Below, piece after piece: positions 1-4,003 of a DNA stretch of 5,155 bases. The translations under genes were made by a program, and so were the position numbers. The notes under the pieces are model-generated. The model searched no databases, was not told the origin of the DNA, and was given only the letters and a program-made list of their open reading frames with translations. Origin of the DNA: Omnitrophica bacterium RBG_13_46_9 (lineage in GTDB: Bacteria; Omnitrophota; Gorgyraeia; JABMRN01; RBG-13-46-9). Position 1 is the stretch's first letter, and every line of letters begins with the position of its first letter. Location of the stretch: the NCBI GenBank assembly GCA_001804045.1, contig MHFD01000017.1, positions 13,765-18,919 of the forward strand, read 5' to 3'.

Positions 1-239
1 ATTGTTTGATCACAGAGATCTTTCCACCGGAGGCGGATCTGCCTTCGGTAGAAAAGAGATTGCGGTGATTCCATCCTCCAGAAGTAACCGCTGTAATCTT
101 TTCTCCGATCGCTGTAATCATAATTTTGTGAAGCCCTATGTCATTTACATAGCCCGTATGCCGCTCTTCGCCCTTTGGATTGCATGCGTCCCTTAAGGCT
201 GGCCTCCACGGGATTTATCTGTCTCGCCGCGCAATCGGA
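1..239. other. Non-coding stretch downstream of thrS
   Basis: These 239 bases follow the thrS stop codon in the direction of transcription. I recognise no gene. On the minus strand one frame stays open from about position 216 to the window edge, with an ATG at 119-121 that would give 40 residues running off the window. It has no clear ribosome binding site and resembles no family I know, so I do not call it a gene. A short hairpin (CTATGT, loop AAATG, ACATAG on the minus strand, about 135-155) lacks a following T-run and is not a convincing terminator for thrS. Confidence 0.5.
26..119. repeat. Adjacent inverted repeats and a direct repeat
   Basis: Two stem-loops sit side by side. The first pairs 26-34 with 41-49 (9 pairs including one G-T when read on the plus strand, 6-base loop). 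The second is a broken stem pairing 50-55 with 99-104, 58-61 with 95-98 and 62-66 with 87-91, leaving a 20-base loop. The decamer CGCTGTAATC occurs twice, at 89-98 and 110-119, 21 bases apart. There is no T-run on either side, so a terminator is unlikely. Whether this is a structured RNA or the remains of a repeat cannot be told from one copy. Confidence 0.45.
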
Positions 240-1952
240 CTAATTCTTCTTCTCTATCTCTTCTTTTAGTCTATGCAAAAATTCTTTCGTTCCCATCTGT
301 CCGAGATCGCCCTTGGCTTTCGACCGAACAGACACTTTATCACCTCCGGCTTCTCTTTCCCCTACTATGGCCAGATATGGTATTTTTTCCAATTCCCGTT
401 CGCGTATTTTTTTCTGCATCTTCTCATCGCGCGCGTCCAGAATAACTCTTATCTCACCCTTCTCCATGATCTCCTTAAGCTTCCCCGCATAGTCATTCTG
501 CTTTTTTGTAATAGGTATGATACACACCTGCACAGGCGCCAGCCAAAGCGGAAAATTGCCGCCGTAGTGCTCTATCAAAGCCCCTATGAACCTTTCGATG
601 CTGCCTAAGATGACTCTGTGCAGCATGATAGGTCTTTTTTCTTTTCCGTCTTTGTCTACATAAAAAAGGGCGAATCTTTCCGGAAGGGCAAAATCGCACT
701 GAATAGTGGCGCATTGCCACTGGCGGCCCAGCGCGTCTTTCAGTTTTATATCTATTTTTGGTCCATAGAAAGCTCCGTCACCTTCGTTTATCTCGTAAGG
801 GATCTTCTTTCGATTCAGGGTGTTCTCAAGCGCCGCTGTCGCTTCTTTCCAATCCCTGTCAGTGCCTATGTATTTCTTTGGTTTTGTGCTCAATTCCACG
901 CTATATTCATTAAATCCGAAGACCTTTAATGTATCGCTGACAAAGTCTATGACCTTTATGATCTCTTCTTCAGCCTGTTCTCGCAAACAGAAAATATGCG
1001 CGTCGTCCTGAGTGAAGCCCCTGACCCTCAAAAGACCGTGCAAAACACCGGATTTCTCATGCCTATAAACGCTCCCCAGTTCAAAAAATCTCAACGGCAG
1101 TTCCTTATAGCTTCTTTTGTATGATTTATACACAAGTATGTGCCCCGGGCAGTTCATCGGTTTCACCGCAAACTCTTTGCCTTCTATCTCGAAAATATAC
1201 ATATTCTCTTTGTAGTAATCATAATGTCCCGACTGAATCCATATGTCGCTATTGAGAATATGAGGGCTTATAACCAGCTGATACCCTCTCTTTATGTGTT
1301 CGCGTCTGATATAATCTTCGATAATAGTACGCAATATGGCGCCCTTCGGGTGATACAACACAAGTCCCGCACCTACCTGAGCATTAAAGCTGAACAAATC
1401 CAGTTTCCTGCCAAGAACGCGATGATCCCTCTTCTTTGCTTCTTCTTGCAGTTCAAGGAATTTGTCGAGATCCTCCTTATTCCCGAAGGCGGTTCCATAT
1501 ATTCTCTGAAGCATGGGATTAGTCTCTATACCATGCCAATATGCCCCTGCTATCGAAAGAAGTTTGAAGGCTTTGATGTCGCCTGTCCTGGCGACATGCG
1601 GTCCTTTGCACAGATCTACAAAATCACCATGCCTGTAAACGGTTACCTTCGGTTCATTGATGTTCTCGATCAGCTCTATCTTGTAGTCTTCGCCAAATTT
1701 CCTGAATAGCTCTATGGCCTCGTTTTTCGTCATCTCCTGGCGCACGAACTCTGAATTCTCTTTGACTATCTGGCGCATCTTTTCCTCTATTTTAGGAAGG
1801 TCGTCAGGAATTATTGACTGCTCCAGATCAAAATCGTAATAAAAGCCGTCTTCTATCGAAGGGCCTATTCCAAGTTTTACTTTTGGATAAAGTCTTTTGA
1901 CCGCGTCAGCCATGATATGTGACGCGCTATGTCTTAATGTTTCGAGGTCCAT
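240..1952 (-). CDS. thrS: Threonyl-tRNA synthetase lacking the TGS domain
   Basis: Class II aminoacyl-tRNA synthetase that charges tRNA-Thr in the cytoplasm and clears mischarged Ser-tRNA-Thr. The 570-residue protein begins directly in the editing domain: HxxxH at residues 8-12 and the DLCKGPH motif with Cys115 and His119. The catalytic core follows. Cys268 in MNCPGH, His319 in DDAHIF and His445 in LHR match the three zinc ligands that bind the threonine amino group. Motif 2 (RFFELGSVYRHE) lies near residues 288-299, and motif 3 (LGSIERFIG) follows His445. The anticodon-binding domain starts near PLWLAPVQV at about 468. The E. coli enzyme has 642 residues; the missing part is the N-terminal TGS domain. 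I chose the ATG at 1950-1952 because GGAG lies 6 bases upstream; the in-frame GTG at 1962-1964 overlaps that site and would add four residues. The reading frame is intact and catalytic residues are all present. Confidence 0.96.
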   Translation of the reverse strand: MDLETLRHSASHIMADAVKRLYPKVKLGIGPSIEDGFYYDFDLEQSIIPDDLPKIEEKMRQIVKENSEFVRQEMTKNEAIELFRKFGEDYKIELIENINEPKVTVYRHGDFVDLCKGPHVARTGDIKAFKLLSIAGAYWHGIETNPMLQRIYGTAFGNKEDLDKFLELQEEAKKRDHRVLGRKLDLFSFNAQVGAGLVLYHPKGAILRTIIEDYIRREHIKRGYQLVISPHILNSDIWIQSGHYDYYKENMYIFEIEGKEFAVKPMNCPGHILVYKSYKRSYKELPLRFFELGSVYRHEKSGVLHGLLRVRGFTQDDAHIFCLREQAEEEIIKVIDFVSDTLKVFGFNEYSVELSTKPKKYIGTDRDWKEATAALENTLNRKKIPYEINEGDGAFYGPKIDIKLKDALGRQWQCATIQCDFALPERFALFYVDKDGKEKRPIMLHRVILGSIERFIGALIEHYGGNFPLWLAPVQVCIIPITKKQNDYAGKLKEIMEKGEIRVILDARDEKMQKKIRERELEKIPYLAIVGEREAGGDKVSVRSKAKGDLGQMGTKEFLHRLKEEIEKKN

Positions 1953-1958
1953 TGTATT

Positions 1959-1962
1959 CTCC
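1959..1962 (-). promoter_or_regulatory. Ribosome binding site deciding the thrS start
   Basis: GGAG on the minus strand lies 6 bases before the ATG at 1950-1952. It supports that ATG over the GTG at 1962-1964, which includes the first base of this site. Confidence 0.65.
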
Positions 1963-1970
1963 ACTCTCAG

Positions 1971-1998
1971 CGTCTAGCGTCTAGCGATTAGCGTCTAG
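1971..1998 (+). repeat. Heptamer block 1 (TAGCGNN type)
   Basis: Four 7-base units in tandem: CGTCTAG, CGTCTAG, CGATTAG, CGTCTAG, followed by a degenerate TATTAG. The block begins only about 8 bases upstream of the thrS ribosome binding site. Bases 1973-1993 are a perfect reverse complement of 2326-2346 in block 3, and a further four pairs match after one mismatch. Confidence 0.85.
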
Positions 1999-2005
1999 TA
2001 TTAGT

Positions 2006-2035
2006 GAAGCTCCACCGCCTTACAGCGGTGGCTTC
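2006..2035. repeat. Hairpin H1 with TGTAAG loop (minus strand)
   Basis: CCACCGC (2012-2018) pairs with GCGGTGG (2025-2031) around CTTACA, and GAAG (2006-2009) pairs with CTTC (2032-2035) past a two-base bulge. On the plus strand it is followed by TCTTTTT, so it looks like an intrinsic terminator in that direction, although no plus-strand gene leads into it. The stem and loop resemble H3, suggesting one family of palindromic element. Similar hairpins are known in REP sequences and at IS200/IS605 ends; that assignment is inferred. Confidence 0.75.
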
Positions 2036-2043
2036 TCTTTTTA

Positions 2044-2077
2044 CAGGGTTCCGCTCTATCGGTGGAGCGGAACCCTG
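2044..2077. repeat. Hairpin H2, 13-bp perfect stem
   Basis: CAGGGTTCCGCTC (2044-2056) pairs without mismatch with GAGCGGAACCCTG (2065-2077) around an 8-base loop. It lies between H1 and H3 and shares base 2077 with H3. Its loop and right arm (2060-2068) are also a perfect 9-base complement of the H1 left arm (2009-2017), so H1 and H2 could compete with a third pairing. Confidence 0.8.
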
Positions 2078-2125
2078 AACCGAAAGCCATTCATCCGCGC
2101 CCTTACAGGCGTGGCTTTCTGGTTC
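2077..2125. repeat. Hairpin H3 with TGTAAG loop (minus strand)
   Basis: GAACC (2077-2081) pairs with GGTTC (2121-2125) and GAAAGCCA (2082-2089) pairs with TGGCTTTC (2112-2119), with T2120 bulged. A tip pairs CGCC (2098-2101) with GGCG (2108-2111) around CTTACA, the same loop as H1. The large bulge on one side (2090-2097) reads GGATGAA on the minus strand. The overall form is like the imperfect palindromes of REP elements or IS200/IS605 ends. No transposase gene is present in the window. Confidence 0.75.
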
Positions 2126-2153
2126 ATGGGTAAAATATGTATTTCAGGTATTT

Positions 2154-2184
2154 TAGTCTCTAATCGCTAACCGCTAGTCGCTAA
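2154..2184 (-). repeat. Heptamer block 2 (TAGCGNN type)
   Basis: On the plus strand the units read TAGTCTC, TAATCGC, TAACCGC, TAGTCGC, then TAA. This is the same family as blocks 1 and 3, in the orientation of block 3. It lies between hairpin H3 and the GTCAC array. Confidence 0.8.
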
Positions 2185-2191
2185 ATTTTAA

Positions 2192-2206
2192 GCCGTAGAC
2201 TGAATC
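2192..2206. repeat. Fragment matching the tRNA-Val flanking element
   Basis: GCCGTAGACTGAATC matches 2641-2655 (GCCGTAGACCGAATC) in 14 of 15 positions. It lies just beyond heptamer block 2 and looks like an isolated end of the branched element near tRNA-Val. Confidence 0.55.
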
Positions 2207-2231
2207 ATTCCACATGCTATTTAATAATACG

Positions 2232-2298
2232 CAAGGTCACCACGTCACCAGGTCACCCGTCACATGTCAGATTATATACTGATGCCTTTGTGACCTTG
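2232..2298. repeat. GTCAC array with flanking inverted repeat
   Basis: GTCAC recurs at 2236, 2244, 2252 and 2259, with a final GTCA at 2266, so the period is 8 then 7 bases. CAAGGTCAC at 2232-2240 is a perfect inverted copy of GTGACCTTG at 2290-2298. The inverted pair encloses the rest of the array and an AT-rich stretch that contains a TATAAT on the minus strand. Confidence 0.75.
2271..2276 (-). promoter_or_regulatory. Possible -10 element for thrS
   Basis: TATAAT reads on the minus strand here. The hexamer 17 bases upstream, ACAAGG, is a poor -35. If used, transcription would start near 2264 and give thrS a leader of about 310 bases containing heptamer blocks 2 and 1 and hairpins H3, H2 and H1. 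I see no better candidate in front of thrS. Confidence 0.25.
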
Positions 2299-2313
2299 TG
2301 TCTTTCTTTCTTA

Positions 2314-2347
2314 CTAGACGCTAGTCGCTAATCGCTAGACGCTAGAG
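2314..2347 (-). repeat. Heptamer block 3 (TAGCGNN type)
   Basis: Plus-strand units CTAGACG, CTAGTCG, CTAATCG, CTAGACG, then CTAGAG. Opposite in orientation to block 1; bases 2326-2346 pair perfectly with 1973-1993. Together the two blocks bracket about 375 bases. Confidence 0.85.
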
Positions 2348-2361
2348 TTGGTCGGAGGCTT

Positions 2362-2386
2362 AAAAAAGAGAATTCTGCACTTTTTT
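2362..2386. repeat. Hairpin with loop AGAATTCTGCA
   Basis: AAAAAAG (2362-2368) pairs with CTTTTTT (2380-2386) around an 11-base loop. The loop differs by one base from that of the hairpin at 2611-2643, although the outer parts of the two stems differ. Confidence 0.7.
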
Positions 2387-2429
2387 CTGCGCAGGCCAAA
2401 TCAGTACATCCGCTAATGGGAAAAGAGTC

Positions 2430-2459
2430 CAAGAGAAAAACCGTTAGGTTTGTCTCTTG
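2430..2459. repeat. Hairpin, 12 of 13 pairs, GTTA loop
   Basis: Bases 2430-2442 pair with 2447-2459 apart from an A-G mismatch (2437 and 2452). The tip is CC, GTTA, GG. It belongs to a run of separate stem-loops filling 2362-2658. Confidence 0.75.
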
Positions 2460-2483
2460 AATACAGCTTCCGCTATTCTTCTA

Positions 2484-2502
2484 CCTTTCCGCTAAGGAAA
2501 GG
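2484..2502. repeat. Hairpin, 7-bp stem, GCTAA loop
   Basis: CCTTTCC (2484-2490) pairs with GGAAAGG (2496-2502). The heptamer CCGCTAA at 2489-2495 recurs at 2410-2416 and, as CCGCTAT, at 2470-2476. Confidence 0.6.
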
Positions 2503-2508
2503 GGTACA

Positions 2509-2533
2509 GCCATGAACCGCCATGGTTCATGGC
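2509..2533. repeat. Hairpin, 10-bp perfect stem
   Basis: GCCATGAACC (2509-2518) pairs with GGTTCATGGC (2524-2533) around GCCAT. The decamer TGGTTCATGG at 2523-2532 also occurs at 2120-2129, at the right edge of H3. Confidence 0.8.
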
Positions 2534-2538
2534 ACCAT

Positions 2539-2561
2539 AGGGGAAAACTGCGTTTTCCCCT
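2539..2561. repeat. Hairpin, 10-bp perfect stem, 3-base loop
   Basis: AGGGGAAAAC (2539-2548) pairs with GTTTTCCCCT (2552-2561) around TGC. It starts 5 bases after the preceding hairpin. No T-run follows on either strand. Confidence 0.8.
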
Positions 2562-2564
2562 TGG

Positions 2565-2658
2565 ATAGATTCGGCGTAAGCCCCTCTGCATATAGTATGC
2601 GGGGGTCGAAGGCGCAAAAAGAGAATTCCGCACTTTTTGCGCCGTAGACCGAATCTGT
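2565..2658. repeat. Branched palindromic element beside tRNA-Val
   Basis: An outer stem pairs 2567-2574 (AGATTCGG) with 2649-2656 (CCGAATCT), extendable by a G-T and an A-T pair. It encloses two hairpins. One is CCCC, GCATA, loop TAG, TATGC, GGGG (2581-2605, with an internal loop). The other is GGCGCAAAAAG (2611-2621) paired over 11 bases with 2633-2643 around AGAATTCCGCA. The element ends 6 bases from the encoded CCA of tRNA-Val. It may act as the 3' processing or stop region of the tRNA transcript, but it has no U-tract. Its shape suggests a small dispersed element that settled beside a tRNA. Confidence 0.65.
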
Positions 2659-2663
2659 ATAGA

Positions 2664-2740
2664 TGGTGGGCGCAATAGGATTCGAACCTATGACCTTTTG
2701 CATGTCAAGCAAACGCGCTAACCAACTGCGCCATGCGCCC
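2664..2740 (-). tRNA. tRNA-Val (GAC)
   Basis: The acceptor stem GGGCGCA pairs with TGCGCCC, with discriminator A and an encoded CCA at 2664-2666. The D-arm is GCGC, loop AGTTGGTTA, GCGC, with the conserved GG. The anticodon stem TTTGC/GCAAA holds the loop TTGACAT, so the anticodon GAC (2704-2706) reads GUC and GUU. The T-arm is ATAGG, TTCGAAT, CCTAT. All stems are fully paired over 77 bases. It is the last tRNA of the cluster in the direction of transcription. Confidence 0.96.
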
Positions 2741-2847
2741 ATTTTAAACATTCCGAAATCGATCTTCTGCGTATCCGGCTAATTGACCCGCTGGTTTTTT
2801 AATCTATTGTATGATCAATTTTGATCCTGAGTCCTTAAGCGAACCGG

Positions 2848-2876
2848 AAAGAACCCAGCAAACCATGGGGTTCTTT
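2848..2876. repeat. Hairpin between tRNA-Leu and tRNA-Val
   Basis: AAAGAACCC (2848-2856) pairs perfectly with GGGTTCTTT (2868-2876) around an 11-base loop. No run of T follows on the minus strand, so its role as a terminator is doubtful. Confidence 0.6.
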
Positions 2877-2896
2877 GCCCGGCGCCGCATGCCAAC

Positions 2897-2926
2897 AAAA
2901 AAGTATAGGGCGCGCGGTCCCGTATA
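2897..2926 (-). terminator. Possible intrinsic terminator after tRNA-Leu
   Basis: On the minus strand TATA-C-GGG (2926-2919) pairs with CCC-TATA (2910-2904), with one bulged C. It is followed by C and six T residues (2902-2897). It lies about 58 bases past the CCA of tRNA-Leu. The stem is short and half AT, so this is only a plausible stop. A second small stem (TTTTACG, loop GCA, CGTAAAA, 2936-2952) lies between the two. Confidence 0.35.
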
Positions 2927-2983
2927 TCTGACCTATTTTACGGCACGTAAAACACCGTAGATGAACTGACTAATCACCGCCTT

Positions 2984-3071
2984 TGGTGCCGAGAGTGGGA
3001 CTCGAACCCACACGGAGCTAGGCTCCAACGGATTTTAAGTCCGTAGCGTATACCAATTCCGCCATCTCGGC
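2984..3071 (-). tRNA. tRNA-Leu (UAA)
   Basis: The acceptor stem GCCGAGA pairs with TCTCGGC, with discriminator A and an encoded CCA at 2984-2986. The D-arm keeps TTGG. The anticodon stem ACGGA/TCCGT holds CTTAAAA, so the anticodon is TAA (3035-3037). The long variable arm GGAGC, CTA, GCTCC is typical of class II leucine tRNAs. The T-arm is GTGGG, TTCGAGT, CCCAC. Total 88 bases. The Cys(GCA)-Leu(UAA) order recalls the glyW-cysT-leuZ operon of E. coli, but no tRNA-Gly is seen here and the spacers are long. Confidence 0.96.
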
Positions 3072-3246
3072 AGAAATTGCAAAGCAATTTTTGCCTCGAA
3101 AACCTTAAGAACAGAAGGGCGCTAACTACCTTTATCCTATGTCGATTGATAAGGTATAATTTATCGCAAGCAAATAACCTTTCGATTCTGCATCTCGAAC
3201 ACCTTACACCATGGAATGATGTTTCACTTCATAATCAGTGCAATAT
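3072..3246. other. Spacer between tRNA-Cys and tRNA-Leu
   Basis: No gene is recognisable. A 7-bp hairpin (AAATTGC, AAA, GCAATTT at 3074-3090) ends immediately before the tRNA-Leu acceptor stem and might be a 5' processing mark. A second stem pairs TACCTT-T-ATC near 3127-3136 with GATAAGGTA near 3148-3156. I see no convincing minus-strand promoter. Confidence 0.4.
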
Positions 3247-3320
3247 TGGAGGCGCAGACCGGAGTCGCACCGGTGTAGATGGTTTTGCAGACCACTGCCT
3301 AGCTCCTCGGCCACTGCGCC
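3247..3320 (-). tRNA. tRNA-Cys (GCA) with altered elbow
   Basis: The acceptor stem GGCGCAG pairs with CTGCGCC. The discriminator is T, as expected for cysteine, and CCA is encoded at 3247-3249. The anticodon loop CTGCAAA gives anticodon GCA (3286-3288). The T-stem ACCGG/CCGGT is perfect; the anticodon stem has one G-T pair. Two departures from consensus stand out. The T-loop is TGCGACT rather than TTCGACT, so position 55 (3268) is G instead of the usual U made into pseudouridine. The D-loop is GAGGAGCTA, where related tRNA-Cys genes usually have GAGTGGCTA, so position 18 (3304) is A instead of G. These two bases normally contact each other. Stem integrity argues for a working tRNA rather than a pseudogene. 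Confidence 0.9.
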
Positions 3321-3357
3321 ATCATGGTAAAGCATTGATTACGTTTTTGTGTCGAAC

Positions 3358-3546
3358 TTAAAATATTATTTTGGGGCTTATATGGAATCTGGACAGGCGC
3401 GCTATTCTACCATCGCTCCACATAGACACGGGTCCATCGATACGCAGCTCTAATCCAGAGCGGTCTTGTCTATAATCACAGGCGGTGAATCCGGGTGGCT
3501 TATTTCCCAACCTGCTTCTCCCAAAAGGCGCGCTTGCCCGTGCCAT
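3358..3546 (-). CDS. Doubtful 62-residue reading frame
   Basis: An ATG lies 3 bases after the stop codon of the prepilin-like gene and opens 62 codons ending in TAA before tRNA-Cys. The protein would be basic (nine Arg) with one Cys and no membrane segment. I recognise no family. It has no Shine-Dalgarno sequence of its own except a weak AAGAG about 15 bases upstream, inside the end of the previous gene. Translational coupling is possible. It could equally be untranslated trailer: the same stretch can form a 7-bp stem (3422-3428 with 3467-3473) enclosing a GCTCT/AGAGC hairpin. Confidence 0.25.
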   Translation of the reverse strand: MARASAPFGRSRLGNKPPGFTACDYRQDRSGLELRIDGPVSMWSDGRIARLSRFHISPKIIF

Positions 3547-3549
3547 CCG

Positions 3550-3996
3550 CTATCGCATGCGCTCTTCCCACTTTATATCCCCGCTTATATAAAGAACGTG
3601 TTTTCCGTCTTTATGATTCACAACATCATCACAGACTATCACCGTATCCGATGGGGACAATATCGTGTAACCTGCAGTATAAGTATAATCGGGCTCCTTT
3701 GTGCTGCCAATATGCGGGCTGGAAGGGCAGTCAAATACCTTTTCGTCCGCCACATAGCCGCTTTTAAGAAGTTCGTTTAAATCCGGAGGGAACTTTCCCT
3801 GATTTTCGCTCGCGTATAAATCAAGACCCAATCCGATCTTTTGCAGATTTTCCTCGCAGGCTATAATCTTAGCCTTGTGCCGTATTTTGCTGACAAAAGG
3901 GGCTAATAATACTATAAATATGCCAATAAATAGTACAACAAACGTAAGTTCGGTAAGCGTAAATCCCGTTTTTTTTATCTCAAAAAACTTCCCCAT
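3550..3996 (-). CDS. Type IV prepilin-like / type II secretion pseudopilin
   Basis: A 148-residue protein with a class III prepilin signal. The short leader MGKFFEIKKTG is followed by the cleavage site G11/F12 and FTLTE, with glutamate at mature position 5 (Glu16), then a hydrophobic helix to about residue 35. A prepilin peptidase (PilD type) would cut and N-methylate it before assembly in the inner membrane. The globular part (CEENLQKIGLGLDLYASEN, FPPDLNELL, FDCPSSP) resembles T2SS GspG-like pseudopilins; Cys47, Cys90 and Cys122 are present. Position 4 of the mature protein is Thr instead of the usual Ile or Leu. It starts 7 bases after coaB with no clear Shine-Dalgarno sequence, so expression probably depends on the upstream message. 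No other secretion or pilus gene is nearby, so its machinery must be encoded elsewhere. Which pilus or secretion system it serves is unknown. Confidence 0.85.
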   Translation of the reverse strand: MGKFFEIKKTGFTLTELTFVVLFIGIFIVLLAPFVSKIRHKAKIIACEENLQKIGLGLDLYASENQGKFPPDLNELLKSGYVADEKVFDCPSSPHIGSTKEPDYTYTAGYTILSPSDTVIVCDDVVNHKDGKHVLYISGDIKWEERMR

Positions 3997-4003
3997 ACTT
4001 ATA

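Noticed and set aside
1..121. Partial minus-strand gene beginning at the ATG at 119-121
   Set aside because: Only 40 codons are visible, without a ribosome binding site or family resemblance; the left extension is needed to decide.
1140..1709. Long plus-strand open frame (189 codons)
   Set aside because: It lies wholly opposite thrS, whose reading frame is strongly supported; the translation resembles no family.
1965..2300. T-box leader controlling thrS
   Set aside because: No T-box consensus (AGGGTGGNACCGCG type), no specifier-loop arrangement and no terminator hairpin with a T-run on the minus strand.
1971..2347. CRISPR array
   Set aside because: The units are 7 bases long and contiguous, without unique spacers, and the blocks differ in orientation; no cas gene is present.
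2481..2675. Minus-strand open frame of 64 codons
   Set aside because: It covers several hairpins and the 3' end of tRNA-Val; no ribosome binding site or recognisable protein.
2527..2751. Minus-strand open frame of 74 codons
   Set aside because: It runs straight through tRNA-Val and the palindromic element, so it is a by-product of those sequences.
2783..2810. Plus-strand promoter (TTGACC, 16 bases, TATTGT)
   Set aside because: It would transcribe antisense to the tRNAs with no gene downstream on the plus strand; the match is within chance for AT-rich spacer.
3153..3160. TATAAT on the plus strand in the tRNA spacer
   Set aside because: No -35 at suitable distance and no plus-strand gene follows.
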